A DNA stretch of 64,000 nt, taken from positions 82,599 to 146,598 of the forward strand of contig FMBT01000398.1 of the NCBI GenBank assembly GCA_900095095.1. Direction: 5' to 3'. The stretch comes from Fragilariopsis cylindrus CCMP1102. Its lineage: Eukaryota > Bacillariophyta > Bacillariophyceae > Bacillariales > Bacillariaceae. A model generated the notes under the pieces. The model searched no databases and had not been told where the DNA came from. It saw nothing but the letters and a program-made list of their open reading frames with translations. This document shows positions 9,490 through 19,239 of this stretch, piece by piece (within the stretch, counting starts at the first letter, position 1; the number at the start of each line of letters is the position of its first letter). The position numbers were made by a program, and so were the translations under genes.

Positions 9490-11880
9490 ATGACGTCCCG
9501 GGAGTTAAAAGATCTGAATAAGTTTAATGATACCATGGGATATGGAAGTGCAAGCGGTGCAAGGAGGTCAGCCCGCACCAACAAGGACGAAGAAGCGAAA
9601 AGAGACAAAGGTAATGTCAATGACAACGAGATGGACATGTTTGATTACTGTCGAGATCTTGCTAATGAAGAAGAAGAAGATGAACAAATGATGGAAGAGA
9701 GAAGAGGCCGTCCAGTAGGTAAGAGTATTACTAAGAAAAGAACAGGATGCGAAAGTGATGTAAGTTATAACTCTAGAAGTAGTAAAGATACTGAAGATGA
9801 TGATGATGATCATGACAAGGATGAGGATTTCGTACCTGTGATAGTAGCATCATCAAAGAAGAAACAGAAGAGTCAACGCATTGATAGAAGCAGAATCAAG
9901 AAACCAAAAAAATGGGAGAATCCAGATGGACTTTCTAATTCACCAGTACCAGTTTCACTTCGTGTAGCATTTCTTCAATTGGACCGTAAATCATCCGATG
10001 TTGTTTATCCACAAGCTGGCAAAGCACACAAAAGGCATGATTATAAACCACCAGGTTTTAATTCTGCTTCACCATTTGAAGAATTAGAAAGACATCTGAA
10101 GGATCTTATTGGAAAAGATACAGATACTTATGATGTACTTGAACGGGATTTTGCTTTTATCTATTATGATCCTACATACGAATCTGTATCACCAGATCAT
10201 GATGGATCAATTAGTGATATGAAAAGTAGAGATACTGTATTGACTCCAATTACGGACATACATGAATTCAAAAAGGCATTAATTAGTTCCGGTTTAGTTT
10301 TAGATGTTGGTGATAATGATGATGAAACTATTGTAAGTACTGGTAGTGCTGATTCTGATAGTGTACCTTTACAATTATATCATCTGGATGTAGTTGTTAC
10401 GGTTAAGAAAGCAAAGACAACATCGGCAACTAGTCGCAGCCGGAAGGCAATCAAGAAGATTAAATTTAATGTTTTGAATCCCGTTATTAAAATAAAGGAG
10501 GAGAAAGAAAGTAAAAAATCTAAGAATGATAATACTAATAGTAGTAATAGCAGTGATGATGACGATGAAGATGCTGACGAAGATGATGACGATGAGGTTT
10601 ATACCTATGAAATTGATGGTGGAAAACAATCAATGGGGTCATTTGAATTAGACTATACAGATGTTGGTGACCATTTTTATGATCCTGTGAGAGCAGGTGC
10701 TGTTGCTATTTATAACAAAAAAGAAAACAAAAAAATGAAAAAAAGAATTGGAATGAAGTCACCTATATGTGTTCTTAATGATGGTCGTAAAAAAGTTTGT
10801 ATTGTATTGAGAAGTACAGATGAACTTATTGTTTATATTGATAAATGCAAGTTAAAACAAAAGAGAGTTAAGAAAGGTATATTAGAAATTGACATTTCTT
10901 TAGGTGAGAAATTACAAGACGATGAATATGCCCCACCCCTTCATTTCTTATCATCACAAACTAGCACTGGTACTGTTGGTACTAAGAGTATTAATTCACC
11001 ACAAGAAAGGACAAAATCAAAAGCATCGGATACAAAAAAGGCTGCTCTATTCAACGAGCAGCTTAAAGTGGATATCAAAACTATCTTTACTGCTTATTAT
11101 AAGTACTCTCCTGAATATAAAAAGAAATTATGTTCAGAGCACTATGATGTTCTGCTAAGAAGATACCGTAATTCACATACAGAGGTAAAGAAAATGATGA
11201 AAGAAGTACAACAAAATCAATTTGGTACACTAAACTGGATGAATGGATATCAAAGTTTAACAAGAGCTAATGTTCCTCCATTCAGCGATAATGTTGAGTA
11301 CAATTGGGATTGTGTTAATGATATGCCCAGTGGAAGACAAGAAGTTACAACACCACAACAACAAGGACTCTTGATACAACAACAGATGGTATCGACTGTA
11401 CAGTCATTGGTTCAAAGTAAAACTGATACGAACAAAGCGACAGCAATCAGAATCTTTCGTAAAGTGTTAGTAAATAATAATAGTAATAATAATGGTAATG
11501 GCAGTAGTGGTAATGGTAGTGGTGATAATGATGATGCAGTTGTAATTGAACAAGAGATCAGTGTTATTTTATCAACAACTGATTTAGATAAATGCACTAC
11601 TGGTAATGATGTATTGAAGGAAGCACATGCAGAGTCTCAAAAATTGCCTTCGTCTTCTGCTTTATTTCATTTTGATCAAAGTGATTTGGATTCTCTTAAA
11701 AGTAAAGATAAAGTTATTATATATAGATTTCGAGATCTTGATCCTCCATCTGAAAAATTTAAAGTAATGACAATTAAGGAGATTTTGAAAGGTCGTAATG
11801 AAACTGTAAACATTGAGATGGAACTTATCAATGTACATAAAGAATCAACACTAGTTGATGGTGGGGGTTTTATGTTTTAA
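9490..11880 (+). CDS. transposon accessory protein, unknown function (796 aa)
   Basis: Intact ORF of 796 residues starting shortly inside the left TIR. The N-terminus (1-150) is charged and disordered, with acidic runs (eight consecutive acidic or His residues in 'TEDDDDDHDKDED') and basic clusters ('KKKQKSQR', 'RIKKPKKWE') that could be nuclear localisation signals. Residues about 155-330 and 390-490 look folded. A second acidic Ser/Asp stretch lies around residue 350, and an Asn/Gly linker around 665-680. I recognise no nuclease, recombinase or helicase motif. Its position between the TIRs and its intact state suggest that it serves the element, perhaps binding DNA or chromatin (inference). 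It converges with the transposase gene and shares the spacer at 11,881-12,514. Confidence 0.8.
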   Translation: MTSRELKDLNKFNDTMGYGSASGARRSARTNKDEEAKRDKGNVNDNEMDMFDYCRDLANEEEEDEQMMEERRGRPVGKSITKKRTGCESDVSYNSRSSKDTEDDDDDHDKDEDFVPVIVASSKKKQKSQRIDRSRIKKPKKWENPDGLSNSPVPVSLRVAFLQLDRKSSDVVYPQAGKAHKRHDYKPPGFNSASPFEELERHLKDLIGKDTDTYDVLERDFAFIYYDPTYESVSPDHDGSISDMKSRDTVLTPITDIHEFKKALISSGLVLDVGDNDDETIVSTGSADSDSVPLQLYHLDVVVTVKKAKTTSATSRSRKAIKKIKFNVLNPVIKIKEEKESKKSKNDNTNSSNSSDDDDEDADEDDDDEVYTYEIDGGKQSMGSFELDYTDVGDHFYDPVRAGAVAIYNKKENKKMKKRIGMKSPICVLNDGRKKVCIVLRSTDELIVYIDKCKLKQKRVKKGILEIDISLGEKLQDDEYAPPLHFLSSQTSTGTVGTKSINSPQERTKSKASDTKKAALFNEQLKVDIKTIFTAYYKYSPEYKKKLCSEHYDVLLRRYRNSHTEVKKMMKEVQQNQFGTLNWMNGYQSLTRANVPPFSDNVEYNWDCVNDMPSGRQEVTTPQQQGLLIQQQMVSTVQSLVQSKTDTNKATAIRIFRKVLVNNNSNNNGNGSSGNGSGDNDDAVVIEQEISVILSTTDLDKCTTGNDVLKEAHAESQKLPSSSALFHFDQSDLDSLKSKDKVIIYRFRDLDPPSEKFKVMTIKEILKGRNETVNIEMELINVHKESTLVDGGGFMF

Positions 11881-12514
11881 ATATAGTAACTTTTCGCAAA
11901 TATTTAACAATAAAGAGATCCTGGATATTTTGGTTATACAGGCAGAAACACTAGTAAAACAACTAGGAAAAGTACCTGGGGATTGAACACTGGACAGTTT
12001 TTTCAATAAAGAGATCCTGGATATTACAACTACATTACATTTCACAGTACACAGTACACCGTACACCGTACACAGTACACCGTACACAGTACACAGTACA
12101 TTTATTTCACATTACATTTATTCCACAGTACACAGTACACCGTACACAGTACACAGTACACCGTACACAGTACACAGTACACCGTACACAGTACACCGTA
12201 CACCGTACACAGTACACATTACATTTATTTCACATTACATTTATTTCACAGTACACAGTACACAGTACATTTATTTCACATTACATTTATTTCACAGTAC
12301 ACAGTACACCGTACACAGTACACATTAGGACCTATATATAGTAGTACTACTACTATCATTACGACTAGTTGTACTATCATTACTACTACTACTAGTTGTA
12401 CTATCATTACTAGTACTACTAGTAGTATATTATATATAGTAGTACTTCTACTAGTTGTACTATCATTACTAGTACATCATTCTATAGATAATGTACGATA
12501 TTAAACCTACTACT
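11881..12514. repeat. minisatellite-rich spacer of the transposon
   Basis: 'aataaagagatcctggatat' occurs twice (11,908 and 12,004). From about 12,030 to 12,325 there is an irregular array of 'cacagtacac' and 'cgtacac' with 'atttatttcacattac' inserts; from 12,340 to 12,475 an array of 'tactactactagttgtac' and 'tatcattac'. This is where the two convergent transcripts would end. Confidence 0.85.
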
Positions 12515-13735
12515 CTATAACGTAACTGCAAGTGCAACAACAACAGCAGTCATTGTAGATGTCATAATAGTATAATTGCTATCCATTTCCATTTCCATTT
12601 GTTCGACTACTTTAATAGATGGGAAATTTTGTGAATGTGGTACTAGGCTCTTCTTGAAGAAAGATCGTGCTATATCAGGAGTTACACTACACAATGCAAT
12701 ATCATGTGCAACATCCCATGGTTCATCATGGTGTCTCTTTAATTGCTTCTTGTAATGTCCAAACATAAGTTCAATAGGATTAAATTGTGGTGAATAAGCT
12801 GGCAGTTTAATTAAAATTGCACCCTTACTATTAATAAGTTCTTCAACATCAGGATGACCATGGATTGTAGCATTGTCCATTACAACTATACTTCTAGGCT
12901 CACCTAAACTATAATTACCTAGACCCGGCAATAAACCTGTACGCAACCAATCAACGAATCTATCACCGTCAATTGTACCATGAGAAGCATCTTTATCACT
13001 AGAGGAAGATTTTTGTTGCACTGTTTCACATGCTTCCCATATAAAACCATTCCAATCACAAGCAGCTAGTAAAGTGTATCTTTTTGCTTTATGTCCAGCA
13101 AAATAGGCATCACGAAATGGTGATAGACCTCTAATAAACCAATGGCGACGACGACGACTTGAATTTCTATCTTTTTGACTTTCATCAATGAATACAAGCT
13201 CACTAGGATGGAGACAATATTCTTCTAACTCCTCAAGATACTCCTTCTGCTTTTGTTCATCAGCATCGTATGTTCTATCTGCTACAACTTGAAGTGAATA
13301 ACCAACATCCCCGATTAATCTGGTCCACAGATAACTAGTAGACCAATCATCCTGCATCTGTAAACAAAAAGTTAATTGAATTTCATCTAAATAGAATTCA
13401 GGATGATCATCAACAATCTCCTTTAAAGTAGCAGTGTGCTCATCAGTCCATCTTCCTCTATTAGTTCTTCTTGTGTATCTCCTTTTGTACCTTCTTACTT
13501 CTTTTCTATCCGCCATAGCAGGAGTGTCTCCATATCGTATGAAATGGTTCCACCATCTTCTAATTGTTAATGGCTTAGCCCTAGGATAAATCTTTTGTTG
13601 TGTTTCTAATATCGCCTGTTGTAGTCTTGTCCTATGACCTGATCCTTCATAAGATTCATAAACATCAGGACCTAATATATCACAAATATGCTCTATACAT
13701 TCTTGTTGAATTCGAATTCTATTGTGCATCACCAT
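12515..13735 (-). CDS. DD34E transposase, IS630/Tc1-mariner superfamily
   Basis: An intact 406-codon ORF. The N-terminal 150 residues are helix-rich and basic ('RRYKRRYTRRTNRGRW'), fitting a DNA-binding region. The catalytic core has D184 in 'ELVFIDESQKDRN', D287 in 'SIVVMDNATIHGHP' and E322 in 'LPAYSPQFNPIELMF'. There are 34 residues between the second Asp and the Glu, the IS630-like DD34E spacing. 'AYSPQFNPIE' is a family hallmark. All three metal ligands are present and the frame is unbroken, so the element may still be mobile or was until recently. The last 30 residues (Thr/Met/Val-rich) look like an added tail. It would cut at the TIR ends and join to TA. Confidence 0.92.
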   Translation of the reverse strand: MVMHNRIRIQQECIEHICDILGPDVYESYEGSGHRTRLQQAILETQQKIYPRAKPLTIRRWWNHFIRYGDTPAMADRKEVRRYKRRYTRRTNRGRWTDEHTATLKEIVDDHPEFYLDEIQLTFCLQMQDDWSTSYLWTRLIGDVGYSLQVVADRTYDADEQKQKEYLEELEEYCLHPSELVFIDESQKDRNSSRRRRHWFIRGLSPFRDAYFAGHKAKRYTLLAACDWNGFIWEACETVQQKSSSSDKDASHGTIDGDRFVDWLRTGLLPGLGNYSLGEPRSIVVMDNATIHGHPDVEELINSKGAILIKLPAYSPQFNPIELMFGHYKKQLKRHHDEPWDVAHDIALCSVTPDIARSFFKKSLVPHSQNFPSIKVVEQMEMEMDSNYTIMTSTMTAVVVALAVTL

Positions 13736-14025
13736 TGTATGTATTCATGTATTGACGACGTTGTACAATACGACAATGACGATACGACAATACGACGATC
13801 ACACTACGACAATACGACGATGACGGTACAATAATACCTGATGATAACAGAACAAGAAGAAGAAGGAATATTAACTATTGTATTGCTGTTGCTGTTGCTG
13901 TTGCTGTGTGCTGTTCACTTGTCGTCATTCGTTTGTACGTTCGTTCGTTTGTGTTATGTTCATTCGTTTCTTTGTTTGGGATCGTCGTTGTTGTTTTAAT
14001 GAAGACACTGTCAGAACATCCTTCT

Positions 14026-14317
14026 GCCTATCTTTTTTTGTCGCGCCAAAATGACTAATTTCTGATTTTAGTGCGTACTAGTACGTGTTAATTTTGAATC
14101 ATGAGTCATTCATGAGTGAAAAGGTATGTATGGGGAGGCATGTTTGAACTCACAAAATAGACATGTGGAACTAATTTTTCCAAACTCAATTATTTTTTTC
14201 CTATACAAGAAGACAGTACTGGACCATAATATACTACTTTTAAAAAGTTGGTGAAAAAGTTTTTTTTAAATATATATATGTATTGATCCTTATTATCAAT
14301 GTTCACGAGAACTACAA
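14026..14317 (-). repeat. right terminal inverted repeat of the transposon
   Basis: Reverse complement of 9,051-9,333, with two short insertions relative to the left copy (near 14,042 and 14,125). It ends '...gaactacaa' just before TA. Confidence 0.88.
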
Positions 14318-14356
14318 TACTGATTACAATTCACAGGTAGAAATTGTACTACAGTG

Positions 14357-14450
14357 CTCAACTCGCATTTGTTTATTATTTTTGACGTGCAGGTCTCAAA
14401 TATTAAAAAAGAAAAGAAAATGGACACGCGACGACCCACACTTCCGTCGT
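14357..14450 (+). repeat. direct repeat right of the transposon
   Basis: Counterpart of 8,949-9,029: 'actcgcatttg...attatttttgac.tgcaggtctc' followed by 'gacgacccacacttc'. The order of the two modules is reversed relative to the left side while the orientation is the same. This suggests a small tandem array or rearranged intergenic region of the viral block, not a simple target duplication. Confidence 0.65.
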
Positions 14451-14518
14451 CAACATAGGATTTTTAAATACGTTAAGTCTTTTATATTCAGATACAGCAG
14501 ATATTTTGATCAACAAAA

Positions 14519-15237
14519 ATGAACAGTGCAGATGCTAGCTACGATCATGGTGCGAGTTATGGTACAAATCACGAAATGATCGTATACGATGATATAGACC
14601 GTGACACCATGAGATCTAAGATCAAGGCTAGTGAAAAGACACTGGTCAAGGCTTATATATCGTACAGCATCTATGACTCCATATCCAATGTAGTTCAGGA
14701 AATAACACGATACAATGTGCCCGATCCTGTACCAGTGCTGCCTAAACAGGATGTGGAGACATACTCGACCAAATATTCACGTTCTATTGTGTGCAGATAT
14801 GGATGTATGCAGAAGTCTTGCTGACACGTTCTTCACTCATAGACTGTGTGAATGTCGTCGTACTATGTTGTTTAGCATGTTTTCTGAATTACAGCATGAC
14901 TACGATGATTTCGCATTCATGGGTTCGAATGTCATTTTTGATAGTATGCTGGCACTATGCGAGCATATTCTATTGCTAGTCAAATACATAGATATATAGA
15001 ATAATAGCCACACTCGAAAGTGAAACTAACTATGATATATACACCATCATAGCTACAGTTTCCGGCAGAACATCTTCATATGCGAGAGTATCTAGCAACA
15101 TAAATAGGAAGCACAAGTACCAGGAGTTAGATTCTGATAAGTATGATGATGACTTAACACGTCGTAATATCACTGGACCTGGTCATGGTCAGGAGTTTAG
15201 TGCAGATAAAAATTACTACATCAATATAGTAAGTTAG
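14519..15237 (+). pseudogene. unidentified viral gene, frameshifted
   Basis: It starts at an ATG after an AT-rich stretch ('gatcaacaaaaatg'). It runs in three successive frames: 14,519-14,824 ('MNSADASYDHGASYG'), then from about 14,800 to 14,999 ('LADTFFTHRLCECRR'), then 15,004-15,237 ('ETNYDIYTIIATVSGR'). The joined product would be about 235 residues. No family is recognised. It is not a continuation of the DNA polymerase. Confidence 0.5.
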
Positions 15238-15291
15238 TGATGCGAGACTTATGTGACGCACTCAATATACATAACATAAAAGAGATAACGT

Positions 15292-17030
15292 CTATGGTAC
15301 ATGATAGTCACATATGCCCTTAATCTTCGATGTATTAGACAGAAACAGAAACTCTATCAGTGCAGTGGGATGCACTGGAAGATCCATGTTCATATCTCTG
15401 GACGTGTTATAGTAACAACTATTCATGTAGCATAGTGGTCTCATCCATGGATGCATAGACCTATCTAAGATATCACTGCATAGTCCATTATCATAACCAG
15501 ACAAATGTGTAGACATCACCATCACGAGATGTATTAGAGCGTCTACTTCAGCAGGATCGAAGGCTTCTCTAGATTCCCCTACCATCATACATACCGCATT
15601 AGTAGCTATTAGCTTCGTATAGATACTATCGGCAATAAGCGATATGTGATGTAGATTTGACGTTGCTATTATGGGCTCTCCATACCTTGTATCACATCTA
15701 GCTTTGATCGCATTGCAAGATTGAGTTATGCAGGTCCATTCATCACCACCGCATAACAGAGACAGTGTAGGAGATGCTTGGTCACCGGAGTTACTAGACT
15801 TGACCTTTAGTGTTATCTGCATTATGGATGCTGCGATCTTGGATACTGCTCTAATAGATGGGCTTCCGAACATCATGCTATTATCTCTTATGTTACTATG
15901 CTGCAGATCATGTAATGGCTGTATGCCATCGAGCCTAACATTATGATAGCGCTTATTGTGACCTAACACTACATGTTCTGCACATAGCTTTGTCTTTCTT
16001 GATAGACTACCTCTCTGTAGAGATGACTTAGATGATGCTATCTTCATGCACTTCATTCACTTACAACAGAAATCCCATGCACTCGCATATGGAATTCTAT
16101 ATGTTATCATCTGATCTCTCGATATAGATAAGAACTTATGAGCTGCTACCGGAACTACCTTATCATCTCCGTCTTTCCAACACACAGTTCTGCTTATGCT
16201 CATAGTGTTGAAAGGAGATTTTATAGTTGCTTGATGAGAGGGAACTACGGATTCCATGCATTGTAACATGTCCAACTGTCCCACTTTGTGATCCCATTTA
16301 TATGCATCACATTCCAGTATCGACTAAGTATTTTTGACAGGGTATATGGACATTTTGTCACCATTGAAATCAGCTGCGTACGCATGACATAGTGCCAGAG
16401 GTAACTTGATAGTTCTGTTAATGTCTACATGCCTATCTCCCATATTCACTATACCTGGCTTCGTAGACTTTATCTTGATTGGTTGTATACTTCCTGTCCA
16501 CAGTACAGGTTGTCTGACTAGTAGGCAACTATCGCCATCAGCTACGGTTGTGGTGTACTATTCAGTATGATCCCGGGTATCATGATCCAGCAGACATGAC
16601 CATCTTAATAGTACCATCAACACAACATGTGTTCATTGTTCTGATAGCTCCTTTCTTTCCCATCATGTAAACAGCTACTGAAGATGTATATCTATCTCGT
16701 GATTTGTGCCTGCCAACAGCCACTTTACACATACTGTATTTGCTCCTTCTATCGGGCATATCGGGTGTCATGGTACATGGAAGTAGATAGGTATCTTGCT
16801 TAGTCACTGGATTGGGTTCTTTCTCGATATGACCAAGGCATCCGATGCCATGTATAGGGTATTTCCACTTCGTCTCCGTGAAAGCAGATCGAATTAGTTT
16901 CTACGTTTGAACATCTATACTGCAGCAACATATACCTTGATATCGTACATACCGAATCTGCCTGAGCTCCTGGATACATATAACTTCTATATGGATTTGA
17001 ACCAATAGTATCTTCACCTGTCGACTTCAT
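15292..17030 (-). pseudogene. DNA-directed RNA polymerase largest subunit (RPB1/beta'-like), degraded
   Basis: RPB1 landmarks appear in order on the minus strand. 'GCLGHIEKEPNPV' (about 16,800-16,850) matches the C.GH.G.I.L..PV zinc region. 'MGKKGAIR' and 'CVDGTIKMVMSAGS' match the KG..G..R and RVDFSARTVI motifs. 'VRQPVLWTGS' matches NRQPSLH..S. 'YAADFNGDKMS' matches the active-site NADFDGDxM. The middle catalytic Asp is Asn (16,363-16,365). Between the RVDFSART-like and NRQP-like motifs only about 30 residues remain instead of roughly 100 or more, and the frame changes there. In-frame TAG (16,324-16,326) and TGA (16,057-16,059) interrupt the rest. The 254-codon tail (16,056-15,292) is open but I could not assign its motifs. 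It cannot make an active polymerase. Confidence 0.8.
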
Positions 17031-17047
17031 ACTACTGTGCTATAAAT

Positions 17048-17771
17048 ATGGACAACGATACGAATCACAGACGATCATGCAATGATGTTATATGTGAATT
17101 CGGGTCCTTGGCTCTAACATATCCAGCAGCTGATAATATCTTGGCATATCTCAAGTGTTGCAGGCATTATCCCATAAAATGTGTTGTGATGGGTAAGGTT
17201 CCGTACTCATCTGACATAGTACCTACGTTAGGCTCATCCTTCTCATAGACTAGCAAATCTAAAGATACACCAACGTCCTCGATGTTCTCATTACACATTG
17301 ACGATAATGCCGCTGCACTATCTATAATCAGAGACTCGTGGTCAGTGCTTCCTAATGGATACATGTTCGCCAATGCTGACTTCATGCCATCAGAGATGGG
17401 TGGCGGAGACAATAACATAGACTGTATACTCAGAAGTGATAGAATGTCAGAATTGATGGTGTCCATACTAAGACATGAGGAAGAATCACAGCCTGTCATC
17501 TTGATAGCTGTAGGGAAAATTGGCTTTATACTCATGTACATTGATAGCCAAGAGACTGAAAGCCTTAGGGCAGAGAGTGATAGTCCGTAGTTGCAAACAA
17601 CCAGCTTCGTTGGCTACCCTCACATCAAATAAGCATATGATAGGGAAGAACGAAAAGTACTCATTTGCAAGTGGTGAGTGCATGAGGACATTCAAGCGCA
17701 TTGTATCGTCGTATACCCAATGGGAGCGTAGATCAGTTCGACATATAATTTGTTCTATATTGATACACAAG
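17048..17771 (+). pseudogene. uracil-DNA glycosylase-like protein, degraded
   Basis: 'IKCVVMGKVPYSSD...GSSFS' (about 17,173-17,245) follows the UDG pattern 'vvilGqDPYp...GlaFs', with the catalytic Asp replaced by Val. Then comes an in-frame TAG (17,246-17,248). The same frame goes on to 17,590 through a region fitting the central 'vlllN' strand and 'PVILIAVGKIG' (compare 'vFllWG'). A shift to the next frame near 17,550 gives 'RVIVRSCKQPASLATL', in the place of the HPSPLS loop but without its His. Large DNA viruses use UDG for repair or as a polymerase cofactor. Both active-site loops are altered, so it is a relic or a non-catalytic homologue. The assignment rests on motif order only. Confidence 0.5.
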
Positions 17772-18309
17772 ATGAGTAAGAATACCATGCCTAGGCAGAC
17801 AAGACAAGCACTGATGGACATTCATACAGCCTCTTCGAGTAGTCATCGTGCAGTACAGCAAAGACTTAGAGACTGTGAGTCTACAGATAGTGTGGATAAG
17901 CTGAGAGATGCAGTATTGGCCATGGGCAAGGAGCTACTCTCTGCACTCTCTGTGAACAAAGACATGGAAACTTTATTGATGGCAGATTCTTATGAGTAAA
18001 ACTCGCTTCTGGATGCAGCAGCTGCTCCGGTACCTTCAGCCACGAAGTCGCAGAGGGACAACAACACTACAGTGACTGGACTTCCTGCTCATGGTACCGC
18101 AGTAGCTAAATCCGCAGCGAGTTCATCTACTTTCACTTCATCATCTTTGGTATCTAAGAACACTATGTTCTCTAGAAGTAGCAAGAAGAAAAAGGAACCA
18201 ACACAAACAATCACTCCAGCAACGTCCCACAGCATTATTTGGATCTACAGCTAAGATGAAGAACAGTAACAACCTTGCTAGTACCGTATATCCTCCAGAT
18301 AAGAAATGA
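17772..18309 (+). pseudogene. unidentified viral protein, Ser/Lys-rich tail
   Basis: ATG at 17,772 ('MSKNTMPRQTRQALMDI'). It is interrupted by an in-frame TAA at 17,997-17,999, continues in the same frame to about 18,230 ('SKNTMFSRSSKKKKEP'), then shifts frame and ends at TGA 18,307-18,309 ('NLASTVYPPDKK'). It could be the C-terminal extension of the UDG-like gene instead of a separate gene. No domain is recognised. Confidence 0.35.
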
Positions 18310-18426
18310 GTTTATTGTATCATTGTAGGCATATGTTTACTATCATCTTCTAGAAACTCCACATGGATATATTGGCTGATCCATGACCGACATATCTGAT
18401 ACTATCGACTTAAAATCTGATGATTA

Positions 18427-19239
18427 TTAATTATGATTTATAGTCGAACATACGTACCCAAAGTCATTCGTAAAACTCGATAGCTTACCTATCCACTGCA
18501 TACCCCCATGCTTACCTATCACCATGCATGATCCGTTAGTACGCAATTGCGTCTCTAAATGCTTTATGGACACACAATTGTCCCTATGCATATGACTATA
18601 CCTACATCGTTGGTTTGTAGATAAGTTACGACGCAGTAACCTGTTAATAACATTGATGTTAGCGCATAGTGGCTTAGTTGAGAGACTGCTACTCTTAATA
18701 TTCTCTATCGTAGTAAACTGTAGAGTTGATGATCCAAACGACACGGAACTGATCGATATTAGATCATCTGCATCTTGATAAGGCGGTAGCAGATATGCAG
18801 CACATCTTCCTGATACCACGAGATGTCTGTTCCTTCTATCAGCATCGATGGTATCGAATGAGGTATCCTTAGTTACATCAAATGGACATGATGTGATGGA
18901 TACCAAGTTTCTGATTGTTGACATGTCCGCATGAACGCTGATCCATGTATGATCTATTCTAACTTTGATCCAGTTTATGGTAGGCCTTACGGACCATATC
19001 GTCAACGTTGTATGACCCAATTTCAAACAAGAATATACTTTGATTCCTCTACACGATCTATGTGATGGATCTGTTCCATGAAAATATTCAGGTTGTAGAT
19101 GTACCATACCGTCTATCAGGCTATTCATCACACTATGCACACAATCAGGAAGTATGCATGGGTTGTCATAAAAGACATGAGGAAATGTTGTTTGGTCATC
19201 ATATATTCTCAACTGGCGATACTGATCATTCCGTACCAT
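18427..19239 (-). CDS. unidentified viral ORF, 270 aa, unbroken
   Basis: The longest unbroken frame of the viral block, with an ATG start ('MVRNDQYRQLRIYDD'). The sequence is mixed and globular-looking, with Cys and His scattered through it ('LPDCVHSV', 'QRCRYSHMHRDNC'), and no membrane segment. I recognise no family. Its survival over 813 bases while its neighbours are broken may be chance or recent use. The opposite strand also has shorter frames here, so the strand is not certain. Confidence 0.45.
   Translation of the reverse strand: MVRNDQYRQLRIYDDQTTFPHVFYDNPCILPDCVHSVMNSLIDGMVHLQPEYFHGTDPSHRSCRGIKVYSCLKLGHTTLTIWSVRPTINWIKVRIDHTWISVHADMSTIRNLVSITSCPFDVTKDTSFDTIDADRRNRHLVVSGRCAAYLLPPYQDADDLISISSVSFGSSTLQFTTIENIKSSSLSTKPLCANINVINRLLRRNLSTNQRCRYSHMHRDNCVSIKHLETQLRTNGSCMVIGKHGGMQWIGKLSSFTNDFGYVCSTINHN

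Larger units (their letters stand above)
9051..14317. mobile_element. two-gene IS630/Tc1-mariner-type DNA transposon with long inverted repeats
   Basis: 5,267 bp, bounded by TA on both sides (9,049-9,050 and 14,318-14,319), the target duplication expected for this superfamily. The ends are inverted repeats of about 285 bp beginning 'ttgtagtt'. Inside are two convergent intact ORFs: a 796-codon gene of unknown function (plus) and a DD34E transposase (minus), with minisatellites between them. Such long TIRs and a large second gene are not typical of Tc1/mariner elements, which usually have a single gene. It is inserted in the viral block, so it arrived later than the viral DNA. Confidence 0.85.

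Noticed and set aside
12030-12325. CRISPR or centromere-type array
   Set aside because: The units are short, irregular and confined to one transposon.
14519-15237. Continuation of the DNA polymerase across the transposon
   Set aside because: The frame starts with its own ATG after an AT-rich leader and has no Exo III or palm motif.
17350-17400. 'FANADFMPSEMGG' in the UDG-like frame resembles the RNA polymerase NADFDGD motif
   Set aside because: Only NADF matches, the Asp pattern is absent, and the neighbouring frames fit UDG. The true polymerase motif is on the other strand at 16,357-16,371.
15292-18309. Stop-codon reassignment in the viral block
   Set aside because: In-frame stops include TAG, TGA and TAA and are mixed with true frameshifts and deletions, which fits decay and not a changed code.
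18427-19239. TATA-binding-protein-like or capping-enzyme-like gene
   Set aside because: Loose resemblance of a few residues only; no conserved motif could be lined up.
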